The position numbers and the translations under genes are program-made. Below the pieces are notes generated by a model. The model saw only the letters and a list, made by a program, of their open reading frames with translations. It was not told where the DNA came from and did no database searches. Below are positions 43,606-55,690 of a DNA stretch of 64,000 nt, piece by piece. Within the stretch, counting starts at the first letter, position 1. Each line of letters opens with the position of its first letter. The DNA is from Mixophyes australis. Its lineage: Eukaryota; Chordata; Amphibia; Anura; Limnodynastidae. The stretch is from positions 53,444,811-53,508,810 of the forward strand of contig JAVHZZ010000011.1 of assembly GCA_036250195.1 (NCBI GenBank), read 5' to 3'.

Positions 43606-43934
43606 TCTCAAATATTTTGTGTCATGATAAGCTCACAAAAATTTTGCATCTGAAATTATCAATGGAACACATATTTTAGGCGTAGTGGTTCTGTAACCCT
43701 ATAACAGTAAAACGTAAATGAAAATAATGCAGTTTTATCATAGTAGGTTGATACTGCAGCAATATTTTAAAAACATTCTGCAAAACATTTCTAATTTCTA
43801 AATAACAACAGTTTGACAATTTATTGTTGGAACATTTTTGAACTAATTATCTACTGATAATTTATACTTTAGGATCAAGTTCATAGAAATAGTGTAATAA
43901 GAATTGATACGCTAGGAAAATCTTTCATATATGT

Positions 43935-44365
43935 AGGTTAACATAAACGTGTAGGTACACACTAGACGGTTTTCGTCCAATAATCGGCTCAATCAGCCGA
44001 CATACGACCGCTCGTTCAAAAGTCGTTTGTGTGTGTAGTGACACGATGGTCGATAGTCTGCCCAAATGGACGATTGTCGCCTCATTTGGTTGGTCGTACT
44101 GTTTAATATTTTCGTTCCAATCTCGTTTCCGTTGTGTAGTGTGTATAAACTTCCGACTGATCCACAACAGTGAGTACGAAATTACAGTCATTGCTCACGA
44201 CAACATGGCTGTAAAAATTCGCTAAAGGGACGTCCGCTCTTCCCTTTATCGTCTTCAACAAGGCTAGTGTGTATGCAGTCCATGGACCAAACAATCGGAC
44301 CATCGCATGTAAAATTGCTTGGCATAAAAAGTTGGTGGAAATTTCTGTAGTGTGTTCCCAACTTT
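43935..44365. mobile_element. MITE candidate with 'acacacta' ends
   Basis: Left 'gtgtaggtacacactagacg' and right, read inward, 'gtaaagttgggaacacacta' are loosely matching ends. The body has a CG-bearing style ('cgattgtcgcc', 'ccgactgatc') unlike its flanks. The frames inside (43925-44303) are overlapping and without motif. Confidence 0.4.
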
Positions 44366-44430
44366 ACATGGTGAATATATATGTATAGCTCCTATTTTTA
44401 AAACAGGGCATAATAACTGAAAACAGTAGG

Positions 44431-44622
44431 GCAGGGTTTCTCAAACCCAGTCCTCAGGGATCCCTAACAGTGCATGTTTTCCATATCTCCCTGCTGGAGC
44501 ACAGGTGTATTCATTACGGACTGATACATTTTACAAGATCCAAAGGTGGTATAATTATTTCACCCGTGAGCTGGAAATCCTGCACTGTTAGGGGTCTCCA
44601 AGGACTGGATTTGGGAAACCCT
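44431..44622. mobile_element. hAT MITE, 192 bp
   Basis: The ends are long inverted repeats: CAGGGTTTCTCAAACCCAGT at the left and AGGGTTTCCCAAATCCAGTC read inward from the right, both continuing to CCCTAACAGTGCA. Flanks ACAGTAGG (44423-44430) and ACAATAGG (44623-44630) match at seven of eight bases. Confidence 0.82.
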
Positions 44623-44630
44623 ACAATAGG

Positions 44631-45900
44631 CATAGCTTTCATTCATAATTTCATTCATTGATTTAAGTTCCACCTGTCACATTTGTTATATTATTTGCCT
44701 GAGAGTACTAGCTCTGAATGCTCCAAGACCTATCCTAGAATGGACAAGTTTTCCTCGCGCATGATAAAATGGATGTACAAAACATAATGTGCTTTTACTT
44801 TAAGTGTTTTTCTTAAGAGCTTACAAGCTAGCAAAGTTACTTGCATTAAACAGTGGTTAGTCTACGAGTTCTGCAGATGTGGTTGCTATCAGAGAAGCAG
44901 TAAATATCCAGTGTAAAATGAAGCCTCAATCGGAGGCTGCTGTATATATTGGGCAGTTGAATTGTACAATTTACTAAAGGGCTAACACTGGTGATAACAC
45001 TGCTTCACATGCAAAGCCCAGGGAAGATGATTTAACAAGCATCATGGCAGTCTTGTTCTGCTGCATTAGTTGCTCTGTTATCGAAATCTCACAACAAAGC
45101 AAACAAAATATTTATTCTTTGAATAAGGCATTTTTTTTTTACTATTTATATTTTTATTATTATATTATTATTATTTATTATTTTTATTATTATATTATTA
45201 TAGAATTAAAAGCCCAAACCTTGGTACTATAGAGATAGGCCGCTAATTAAGCACTATGGGCCAGTGCTGTGTGCTGGCCCCCCAGGCTAAGGCTAAAATT
45301 TTCTAGCAAGCCACTGTGTGCCACTTTCTTTACAATAACTGGGTAACATGCTGAATATCATTATGTGATGAAGCCACTCATTTGACTGTTTAAGAAATAA
45401 TGTTGACTCATCAACAAAGAACATTTGCACGCCCCAGTGTGGTTCAACAGCCAGATCTCGTTCAAACTGGACTCCAACTTGTGTGACTAAAGTGAAAGTG
45501 ATCCTGTGACTTGACCTGTTTGTGGCCATCTTTAGATATAACTGAGGGGCAAACAGCGATTGTTAGAGAAAATAATAAAGTTTCTTAGCAAATTTCAGGA
45601 GAGTGTGATAATTGGTGTAAATCAACAATATCTTTATAGCTGGTAAATTCTATTTCTGCTTCACTTTAGTGTATACTCACTTTTCAAGTTAAAAATTTAT
45701 TTGTGTGGTGGCAGACAGCTGCTAGACGGCACCAGCCTTATGGCGGAGTTTGTCCTCTTTTTTCCGATACATCTAGGGATAAAACATCCTGCTTATGTAA
45801 ACAAGAAGAGATAGTTAATTACAATAACAGTGATCTTTTGTCCTTCTTGATCTGTGGTGCCCTAGTTCTCAGACTATCATTATATAATTAAATAGATGGT
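44631..45900. other. No gene seen
   Basis: Includes a (TAT)n-rich stretch at about 45130-45205. The 78-codon minus frame at 45293-45529 is not recognised. Confidence 0.4.
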
Positions 45901-45905
45901 GTTGT

Positions 45906-45907
<2 letters not shown>

Positions 45908-45949
<42 letters not shown>
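45908..45949. repeat. (TA)n microsatellite
   Basis: TA run abutting the 3' end of the Penelope-like element. Confidence 0.92.
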
Positions 45950-45950
<1 letters not shown>

Positions 45951-46573
45951 CCACCAAATTTCTAAGCTACACAGGCGCTTATAGATGTGCAACCACAAAG
46001 TGATAGTGACAAAAAAATTTGTATACTCAGTACATGAGATGGCAGCTCCCAATACAATCGACACCTATCTGCAGGTATCAGCCTAATAAAATACAAAAAA
46101 AGAGAGAAAGGGGCGCCAACATAGTGCATTAAATGTATAATATCTTTGGGATAATCCACAAATGTGCAATTCCCGTACCAGAAATTCAAATTCAAATCGC
46201 CTTAGATAAGTGCTCATAGACCTTTACATGAGGTGTGGTCTGTAGCGGATCGCTGTACTAAAACGTCCTGACTCCAGCAGGGTCTTCTCCCAGAAAGATA
46301 GCACCACTTCAAATTGGCTAAAACTCAAAAAGAAGCCAATATAGTATAATACCATCACAACAAATGAAATGTGATATAAAAAATTTTAATACAAAAGGAG
46401 GCAGTGCAGCCTCAACTGCAGCTTAAGTATAATATGCTCGTACATAAAACACAATAAAAAACAGCTTATCTGTCCAGTCTCTCGTGCTCAGATGAAACAG
46501 CATGCAGGGCAAAGTTAGCCAGTAAGACCACACTGATGCACCAGTCCGGAACAGCGTGCAAAACGACTTCCCA

Positions 46574-46608
46574 ACGCGTTTCGTCCTTTCCATAAAGACT
46601 TTCTCAAG
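46574..46608 (-). ncRNA. Degenerate hammerhead-like motif
   Basis: Reads CCCTTGAGAAAGTC, a short hairpin region, then GGACGAAACGCGTTGG. The CGAAAC box and the GTC/GAC closing stem fit a Penelope-type minimal hammerhead, but the CTGATGA box is CTTGAGA, so self-cleavage is unlikely. The fragment at 30446-30476 has the same CTTGAGA variant. Confidence 0.4.
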
Positions 46609-47269
46609 GGATAGAATTAGTACATCCACGCTGATCTTAAATAGACAGAGAATCCTCATAATTAGGATATCGCCGGGAGGTGGGCGGGATCCAACAAGCG
46701 CGATACCTCACTTCCGGTATCTCACTTCCGGTCGGCGGACAATGTGAGTAAAGTTGCAAAGATTGACAAGCAACTGAAAAAAAGTGTAAAACAAATGCAT
46801 AACGCATGACAGCGCATGCGATGACCTATGTCATAAACAAGGTAGCAAGACAGAGCTAGACAAAAGGAGGAACCACTTTCCATTATTAGTAATGGCCAAG
46901 AGAAATATTCATACATAATCGAGATATGGATTAACAGAAAGGTATATATAAAATAACCCTATCTAATACATAAAACTTCTATCTAATAGAAACACATGTT
47001 GTGCAATACAAGGTGTTAATAGGCATGAAAAAAGAGGGCAACAATCCACTTAAATTTCTGAATGGTCAGTTAAACAGTAATCACAAAATAGTGAGAATCA
47101 AGCAACACAATCCTGTCTAATACATATAGCACCTAGCTACACAACGATACATAATAAAAGTGGGATGGTAGTACACAAACAAAGGGCATAATACCGATTG
47201 TATAGTAGCCCATGTTTGAGCAGAGTAACCTACAAAAAAGAAAAGAATTAATAGCATATCATCAAAACA

Positions 47270-47362
47270 TTAGATGAGAAAGGATGTCACTTCAAAAGCT
47301 TCATTTAGGCCTTTCGGCGCTAAGGTGTCAAGTCTATAGACCCAATACATTTCTCTACTGCT
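47270..47362 (-). pseudogene. C-terminal tail of a Penelope GIY-YIG protein
   Basis: A 30-codon frame ends in TAA at 47272-47270. It contains REMYWVYRLDTLAPKGLNEA, which I recognise as the conserved C-terminal tail of Penelope-like proteins, after their reverse transcriptase and GIY-YIG endonuclease domains. The sequence to its 5' side is replaced by a TA-rich junction and another repeat. Confidence 0.75.
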
Positions 47363-47384
47363 CAGTTATATATATATAAATACT

Positions 47385-47510
47385 TGCCTACTTTCCCGGA
47401 AGAGACTCACGATTTCTGGGTAGGTCTCCTGGACTCCCAGAAGAGCAGGCAATTCTCCCACATCCTGCCCACTTCCTAGTGAAGTGAGCAGGCTGTGAGG
47501 CACAATCGGC
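47385..47510 (-). repeat. Dispersed repeat, second copy of 28170-28262
   Basis: 'tacttgcctactttcccgga', 'tctcctggactccc' and 'agagcaggcaattctccc' match the other copy in reverse complement. Confidence 0.6.
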
Positions 47511-48088
47511 CCGCGCTGCCCTCCAGCCACGCATAGTTATAGTTACATACATAGTTATCGAAAAGGGAACCTATTAGACCACATGACGTGACAATGCGAC
47601 AAAGCAAAAATATAATTTTTCGGTTGTAAACAAATGTTTGACTACTGGAAGGAAACCCCGCCACAACACGACATAACAACACCGTGACAAAGCAACAAAT
47701 CTTATTTTATAAATAACATTTTTGGTCTATTTACCAAATAATTAGCCAATATATAATAATTGCTACACATTACAAATCTGACCCATGCAAAGCCAGGTGA
47801 CCCTGCTAGTTTATAATAAGGCTGGAAAAAGACAAAAAAGTACCTGAAAAGGTAAGACATTTTGAGGAAATCGTGCATGAAACAGAGGGTCTTTTGCTAT
47901 AATTGTTCAAGTAAATTGGAGAATGATGCTGTGGCTTTGTTTGTGGCTTTTTGTACCATGTATTATTAACAAGAGTTTGGACAATATATAGAAGATGTAA
48001 AGATATACAGTTTGGTAAAGATCAGTGGTTGAATTGGGGGTGTATATGGTAGTATGGGTTGGGTACTAAATTACGATACTGAGAAAGA
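47511..48088. other. Left part of the foldback element or flank; no gene seen
   Basis: Contains 'cagtggttgaattggg' and 'ggtagtatgggt', weakly matching the sequence right of the palindrome in inverted order, so the full MITE may start near 47990. Confidence 0.35.
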
Positions 48089-48455
48089 CGACACTACTTA
48101 CCCCTACAGCAACATGACGAAACTCTCATTCCCGGCATCCTCAGCGAGCCGACTGTTGTAAAAAATGACTTGGCAGAAAATAGGGAGATGGAGTGTCCGG
48201 CGGCCAGGAATGACGTTACTGTTAAAAACCGGCAGTATTGTTAGTGCTGTTAAAGGGGCAATCCCCTTTAACAGCACTAGGACAATCCCCTTTAACAGCG
48301 CTAACAATACTGCCGGTTTTTAACAGCGACGTCATTCCTGGCCGCCGGACACTCCATCTCTCTATTTCTGCCAAGTCAGCTTTTACAACAGTCGGCCCGC
48401 TGAGGATGTCGGGAATGAGAGTTTTGTAATGTTGCTTTAGGGGTAAGTAGTGTCG
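48089..48455. repeat. 367-bp near-perfect palindrome (foldback MITE core)
   Basis: The left arm from 48089 ('cgacactacttacccct') is the reverse complement of the right arm ending at 48455, with scattered substitutions and a few single-base indels over about 170 bases per arm. Shared landmarks include 'gagtgtccggcggccaggaa' and 'aaccggcagtattgttag'. The centre is a nested palindrome, AGTGCTGTTAAAGGGG with loop CAAT (48243-48278), one arm of which is repeated again (48284-48300). Frames on both strands are by-products of the symmetry. Confidence 0.9.
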
Positions 48456-48612
48456 GTGAGGTGGTAGTTGGGAAAGCGACCACCACCGGGTAGTATGCCA
48501 TACTGCCACTTCTCCTACAGCCTTCATTGTAAAATTATCAACTTACAATCTCATTACATTTTTCATACCCTCATTTCTAAGTTTCCGCTTTGACCACTGG
48601 TAACTATATAGG
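48456..48612 (+). mobile_element. Right outer part of the foldback MITE
   Basis: 'ccatactgccacttctccta', 'catttttcataccctcattt' and 'gtttccgctttgaccact' match 30165-30300, showing that the family has several copies. Confidence 0.6.
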
Positions 48613-51386
48613 TAAATTCTAGTAGCAATTTACCCGCAATTGCTAAGAGCAAAAGTCCCCAGTGCAAATATGGCTGTAACCTCATCTGCTGGAATATAAT
48701 GCATATTTTGCACATTAATGCATATTTTGAGGAGCCTGCTTGTGTGGAGTAAGCCTGATTCAGTTACTAATAGAGATGCATGCCAGAAGTTTACAGAGTA
48801 ATTAACTATAGGAATGAAGCACAATGTGTCAATAAAGGTGCAATTTAGATATCAGCTGTTCGGTATGAAAATTATAACTGAACAAAAAGCCTAAACTTTA
48901 TTACTATAAAAAAATCTATAGAAAGCAGTTAATTCTGAACCGAGGGTTATTGCAGGTAGGTACATAATTTGCTACAAATATTGGGCTTCAAAGTTAATTT
49001 AAAGTTAAGAGAAAAGCAAATAAAGGAGCAAATTTGGACCGTAGGAAAATCAGTGCACTGACAGGTGGGACTGGGAGGGGAAATTTAAAATATGTGCACA
49101 GATTAGAGTTTAGATGGTGTATGTTCTAGCTCTAATTTTTCTAATGTGCAGTGTATAACAAAGCTGTCCGATATTTGTGTGTTTTATGCAAGTAAGACAT
49201 GTATTTGGCCCCCTTGCATTGCAACATGATTTGTCCAGAAGCGAACTTGCACTTTTTTATGTGTTTTTTTTTTTACACTAAATGAGACCCATTGTATCTA
49301 TGTATTGGGAGCTGGTATGAAGATGTTTCAGAATCCTTTTCAGAATTCATATTTCAGTCATGTGGAAAGGATTTTCCTGTTTATTTCCAGCTCATTAAGT
49401 TGTGGATTTCTATTAAACAGGCACCTAGATGGGTGGGAATTGGTTGCATTCTTCCATCTCATATTTTTGTATCGAAAATCTTATGATAGAGCTAGTAGTT
49501 TTACATGTAATAACAGCCAGGTTTCATTAATGCTGTAACATAGCAAAGTTGCACAACAAGTAGGAATTTTGTAACATGCAAAAATCATGTTACAATTTAA
49601 GTCAATTTAAGATATAGTTGAATCAGACAGCATCAGAATAGGATATAGAAAGGATATAGCAACATGGCTGACAAAACAGTAAAAATGCAGTATCATTTTC
49701 TTCTGTGCATCCGCGACCATCGTTCATAGAATAAGACTTGATTCCGCTATTTTTTTATCACACCTACATATGAATCTCTGGTCCCAGAATTGAATACCTC
49801 CCCAGTCATATATTCAGCGCATATAAAATATGTGTGAGGCACGCTGATATTTAAATTCCTCCCTATGAGTCTACAAGGTTCAATAAAGCAAACAGAGTGA
49901 CCTTATGCAGTGCATGAAATTAGATTTCTGTCTGTAGACAGTAAGGACAAATCCTCTGCTGTGTAACAGTATGGAAGCCAATCAGGGCTAAAGGACAGTG
50001 AGATGTACACAGTCTCCAACTGTTTCTAATTTCAAGGGACAGGCCCAAATTTTAAAGACTTGTCCCTTGAAATATCCTCTTATTTTGCATACTGAATGTA
50101 ATTACCAGTATGTATTCTTATTCTCTAAAGCATTATAAGATAATAAGTATTTCAGTTTACCATTTAAATGCAAATAGATTATATTATAAACAAGTGAATG
50201 AACATGTTATGATGGGGATTGTAGCGCTCCGACAGTCTGTGCTGCGCATGCTTAGATGCACTCCTGAGCAGCAGTGTCCCTAGAAATTGTATTAAAGGTT
50301 TAACATACAAGCTAGTATTTTAATATACTGTTGATACAGATAAAGTTTATAGCTGTGTCTGATAGGTAATAAAATAATCAATTATGAATATACAGCAAGT
50401 GGGAACTTCTACACAATACAGGACTGACTGAAGTTAGCAGCCTACTAATACATTGCATAAACTGGTAAAGCTTATCAACTTTGACTTTTGCTCTCCTGCT
50501 GCAAGTTACATTGACCTACAAACATACTGATATGTGCAACATACTGTACATGCATTCTTCTGTCTGAAATATCATTGTAGTGAAGATATAACAGCATTTG
50601 CTTCTTGTACAGCTATACAACTATTTCAGTCTAGTAGGTAAACTAAATATAATAACTAAATATTTATAAATAATAATAATTACATAGAAATTAAAATAGC
50701 TAAAACCCACCAGGAAACTAATTGAGGGTCCTATAGCAAACAGTCAACTTCCCTGCTAAGGTGATGAATAATCATACTTGCCTTATACCTTCTGGGAACC
50801 TTGTTATCGTAGAGTTGCATATGTTTGTCCTAGTAAAGGGCAGCAATAAATTACAGATTGAAGAAGAAAAAAATATGTCAGTTTGGTATAAGTTCATGGT
50901 GTATATGACCTTACCGTGTCATGCCTCCCACCATTCAAATGGTTCAAATATGGGCACTTTTATATTATTTAAAAACTAAAAAGAAAACCTGCCCTTGTTT
51001 TCACATGTATCAGCAGATTGTCAGGTAAATAAGAGTATAAAACACAACCTAACAGCAGTACACTAGAGAGGTTTTCTACTTTAAAACTTAATTTTGTTAA
51101 ATCCTCTCCCTTCCCAATAATAATACTTTGTAGGTTTTCATGCCCCTATGACTTCCATCATATAGGCTTTCCATGGAAAGAGAAAACAAGATGTGACACA
51201 CCTGCTATAAGACATGCATCGGATCTGCTCCTGATATAGAAAGAGCTCAGAAGCACTGAATAAGTCCTGGCTATATAGAAGTGATGGGACCCTGTTAAGT
51301 ACAGAGAATGGCTAGGGTCTCAGGGAAGGAAAACCCTGACGTAATATTATTTATTTGGAAGGAAGGGTATTTTGTAAAATTCATAT
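48613..51386. other. No gene seen
   Basis: AT-rich DNA with no identified repeats or exons. Confidence 0.4.
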
Positions 51387-51389
51387 TTA

Positions 51390-51816
51390 GGACCTCATTT
51401 AGAGTCGGACGCAAAGTCCGTTTTAGGCGCATCGAGCAAAAAACCACTATCACGCATGTGCAGCAAGCACAGCATCCGCCTGCATCTTGGACGCAATTAA
51501 CACTTGCGACAGCTTGCGGCTTACTACGAGAGAGAGGGGGCGTAACACGGAATTGAGAAGGTGTGACACCATATGTAAATCCTAGACGCAGTACGGCGCA
51601 GACGCAACACACCTCAAAACCTGGCTAAAGCTATGCGGCAGGAATTAGGTGGTGCAAGTAGTTAGCAAGCTGCAGGAACTGCTCGTAGCTCGGTAGGCTA
51701 CTACGAGTGGGATGCAACTGGGTATGCATGCTACTCGTAATACCCTACCAAGCTGCGGCACACTCCCACTCCTACACGTCTTAGACGAACATTGCGTCCA
51801 ACTCTAAATGAGGTCC
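51390..51816. mobile_element. PIF/Harbinger-type MITE, 427 bp
   Basis: Terminal inverted repeats GGACCTCATTTAGAGT(C/T)GGACGCAA are almost identical at both ends. TTA flanks both sides (51387-51389 and 51817-51819), the 3-bp duplication of PIF/Harbinger elements. The body is GC-richer with internal stems such as CTCGTAGC near 51683. The opposing frames at 51295-51612 come from this symmetry. Confidence 0.88.
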
Positions 51817-51819
51817 TTA

Positions 51820-52730
51820 AAATGGAAAACCTCTCTAATACTGTTAATAGTGGTAGTTATTATAAATTTATGAGCATAAACACCCTTAAATTACTTTATA
51901 TGATGCTGTGCAGTTGCAATTTGTGCTACCTTCTTTATATCCTAATCTAAGCGGGCATTTTAGTAATAGCACTTGTTGCTATTCCTATTCTTCCCCATAC
52001 CTTCCAAGATTCCTGAAAAATTGGTGCACTTTAAGCCATAGCCACACCCCTTCAGACAAAAACAACACCTGTAGTTTAATTGAAGACACACCTTTTTTAT
52101 GCATGCCCAGTACCCTCTTAACCACTTCAAATCAGGACTGACAACAGGTTTGTTATACCCTTTTTTAGCAATGTAACAGTGTACTGCCCTAACCCTGTTC
52201 CGTGATATTTGTGTCACACTAATGTTGCAAAATAAAAATTTACCATGTCCATATTAAAGCATGTCTCATGTTAAGAATGTATAGCAGCAGAATATTCAAT
52301 AAAGACCAACGTACTTCCATCAAAAAACTATAAGGTTGCTAGAGCTTATTTCGTACTTCAACCGCCTGTATAAAGGCATTGTTTTTTTGCTTTAATATGG
52401 CAACATAATTCATATAATAAGCAAAGCCCACTGTTATACACTATATGCACAATAATTACATTGTAAATATGATAAGAGAACTGTCTTGAAACATGAGGAA
52501 AAAATAGCTACCTTTCGAAGTGTCAGTCTAACAACTTAGACTTGCAGTATAGCAGTCATTTCTTTCAACCAATGGGTTATAATTAACAGTTACTAGTTTG
52601 TATAATAGTTTGTGAGAGCATAAAGTGCTCCATGAAATGTGAAACCTTAATTTGTTTAACACTAATAAGGAAACTTAATTAACAAATTTACTCTTTGCAT
52701 TGGTTTGCATTTATTGGTAACACAAGCCAT
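51820..52730. other. No gene seen
   Basis: AT-rich; short opposing frames at 51908-52217 carry no motif. Confidence 0.4.
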
Positions 52731-52734
52731 GTCT

Positions 52735-53015
52735 GTCTAATGATTAGCATTGCTAACTCTGTGCTGGGGTCATGGGTTTGATTCTGACCAATGCGCTTTC
52801 TGTGTGGCGTTTGTATGTTCTCCTGTGTTTGCGTGGGTTTCCTCTGGGTGCTCTGGTTTCCTCCCACAATCCAACGTCATATATATAATAACTTGCTTCT
52901 GACAAAATTAACGCGCGTGTGTATAGATTGTAAGCCCCATTGCGGCACGGACTAATGTGAATGGCTAAATATTCCCTTTAAAGTGCTTCATAATATGTAG
53001 GCACTATATATGAAT
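52735..53015 (+). mobile_element. tRNA-derived SINE, diverged copy
   Basis: Aligns with 35672-36020 from 'taatgattagca' through the B box 'gggtttgattc', 'gtgtttgcgtgggtttcctc' and 'agattgtaagccccattgcg' to 'gcactatatatgaa'. The A box region is damaged and the (GAT)n tail is lost. Confidence 0.75.
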
Positions 53016-55515
53016 ATATATGAAGCCACTTCTTTCCCTCATATATAGCTGAAGCAAACTACCAAAAATGTTTTACTAAGATACCAGTCTTCTTTTCCTT
53101 TTCACATTGCACTTTAATGCCCACAATTTGCAAAACCTAAGCCTAGTTAGGGCTCCTCTAGATGACTATTTTCCAAGCTGTCTCATGCAGTTGCCTTTGA
53201 TCATATGAAAAATATATTCGATTATTTCAATGGAAACAAATGTAACACATGCAATTTTTCACTGTTACTTGTGTGGCATAGACTTGAAAAATATTAGACT
53301 ATAGATGCTCTCCTCTCTGTTCCGTACAAATTAATCTTTGTTTTCCTTTATCCTTGAAGGCAATATCAGGAATAAATTAGCCTGTGTTCTTTAAGCAGGT
53401 GTACCTGGTTATTAAATCATATTCTAAAATCATTCATTATCATTTAAGAACCTGGCCATATTTGGTGAATTGTTATATGGAATTTTAGCTGGTCAGGCAC
53501 GATCACTCTGGTGTAACCACTACAAAGGTTTTCTATTGAAGGCATCAGCTACAAGGGAGTGGCAGAGATAATTGAAGCAGAACAGAGACACAGCTTCAAG
53601 CAAAGAAAATAAGTGGTAAGGATAGGACGCAGAACTAGAGATTAGTATATCTATAGGAAAGGAATGGATAAGAAAGCATTGGCGTGTGCAGTACAAATTT
53701 ATGGCATCTACGTGTGGGAATTGAGTATGGGAAAGGCAGTGTCTAAACTAGAAAGGCGTGAGGTGACTCACTTTTGATTCATTTAGGTATATTAGAGCTT
53801 CCAGAAGAAAAGAAATGGAATCTATCCATTCACAGCACAATCTGTGCATCTGATGCAAGGTGCACCTGAGCCTGCTGAATTTATTTGATGCTAGATATTA
53901 TTATTTGAAGACTAATCTATAATTCGGAATCTATCCTTGGCAACATAAAAATACATTCTAATAAATAAGGCTCTACTCAGGCAGTTCTGTCCAAACACAA
54001 ATTATAATGTTAATGGGGCAATATGCCTGTACTACTGTATTGTGTTGTAGTTATTTTAGGGTACTGTGTGTATCAGTTTTCATAGGACACAAACTGTAAT
54101 CTATGCACTCCTAAGTTTTAAAGAATCAACTGCTAAAAATGATAACTTAAAAACTCAAGTTATTTCTGTAGATGGGGTGTCAATTTGGACGATTGAAATT
54201 TGAGAAAGAGAATGTAGACGATCTGTTTAATGGTATCAGAGCAGAATAATAATATGGTCATCTGTCTATCTTCATGAAACAAGCCTTTTTCAGTTACATG
54301 ATAACATTGACAAGGCCAGATGGGTTGGTAATTACAGGGACGGGGATAACTGTGTGAAAAACTATTTTATGAGCAGCACCGGGAGGCTTTCTTACTGTCT
54401 ATAAGTATATAGATGATAGAAAATTAGGTATCGGAAGTATATCTTTTACAACAGTTACTTTAAGTTAGTCTTTTTTTTTTTTCTTTTTAGTTTCCTGTTT
54501 CCTCCTTTCCCTGGTAAAACAAATTTGCCTAATATTAGTTGTTCCTGCGTGTAAAGGAGAGTGATGAAACAGATTAAGCAGGAATTTTATTAGTGCAATA
54601 AACATGTATACTCATTCACCATTAGCTATACCATCTCAGAGTAGGTAATGTGTATTTTTTCAAATGGGGTTTTTCTGACTATTCGTTTGCGAACCAGATC
54701 TTAGGTACACTTCAAGAACACATTTAAGCTTACAAATTTTAACAGACCACCTGTATTTTGTTTGATAATGGAGTATTTGCTGAAGCTAGTTGTGTGTTTT
54801 TGTACAAGAATTTATATAGAGAAATAACATTTGAAATGTTTCATATATTGTTGAACCTCATCTCCGCTTCTTCAGCAATTGGTTCCTAAGTGAAATGGTC
54901 ATAAAATTCCTTTATGATAGGATTTGCCTACTCTAAGCTGGCATAGCATGCATACCAATTTCTTCAAATGTAACAGCTCCAATCCCATGAAAAAATAGTG
55001 TGACTTTTTTAAACATGAGTCACTCTGGTGATGACCTGTAACAAGGCAAAACATTTAGTTTTATTTTCCTTATATTTTTCTTTCCTGCTATAAATGATTT
55101 ACAGTTCTCTAAGCGTCATGCAATACCCTGGCAGATATATCCCTCTTCTCATCATGCCCTCACATGACCTTATTGGAGCTTCTTGACTGACTGGCTCTGA
55201 CTCAGTTTTCAGTAAATAATGCTACATTGCAATGACAGCCATATACATCAGCCAAAAGTACCTGACTTCTAGGAGTACATCTTGAAAAAAATACTTTACG
55301 TTACAAAGGAGCAAACTTGTTCCTTAAAATAGGCTATGAGGGGTTGCTTTAATTTTTTGCTATCCAGTAATTAGGAACAGTTTAATCTTTTAATGGACCT
55401 CATTATGAAAATATTAATTATAAAACCATAAATTCCCCAACAGTTTGACATTCACTGCTTTAAGCTCACCATATACAAGTAGACTTGGTTGAATGATCCC
55501 CTATTACCACTCTGT
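53016..55515. other. No gene seen
   Basis: Long AT-rich stretch without repeats I can define. 'tgatgacctgtaacaaggca' followed by 'aaac' near 55030 loosely resembles a hammerhead core but lacks the CGAAA box. Confidence 0.4.
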
Positions 55516-55690
55516 GGGCTAGATTTACTAAGCTGCGGGTTTGAAAATTTGGGGATGTTGCCTATAGCAACCAATCAGATTCTTGCTTTCATTTATTTAG
55601 TACCTTCTACAAAATGATAGCTAGAATCTGATTGGTTGCTATAGGCAACATCCCCACTTTTTCAAACCCGCAGCTCAGTAAATCTAGCCC
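55516..55690. mobile_element. Palindromic MITE, 175 bp
   Basis: About 70-bp inverted repeats (GGGCTAGATTTACT, CTGCGGGTTTGAAAA, GGGGATGTTGCC, CAACCAATCAGATTCT) face each other across a short core ('tcatttatttagtaccttct'). The arms differ at a few bases only. Each arm contains CCAAT. TGTG lies on both sides, but a target duplication is not certain. Confidence 0.85.

Larger units (their letters stand above)
45953..47362 (-). mobile_element. Penelope-like element, 5'-truncated
   Basis: On the minus strand it begins inside the C-terminus of the PLE protein (47362-47270), continues through about 650 bases of 3' untranslated sequence, passes the hammerhead-like motif at 46608-46574 and a direct repeat 'cacttccggt' (about 46710-46735), and ends at a (TA)n tract near 45950. 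Reverse transcriptase is absent. Truncation from the 5' side is usual for these target-primed elements. Confidence 0.7.

Noticed and set aside
48222..48527. Opposing frames of 63-101 codons
   Set aside because: Generated by the long palindrome; the peptide is repeated because the DNA is.
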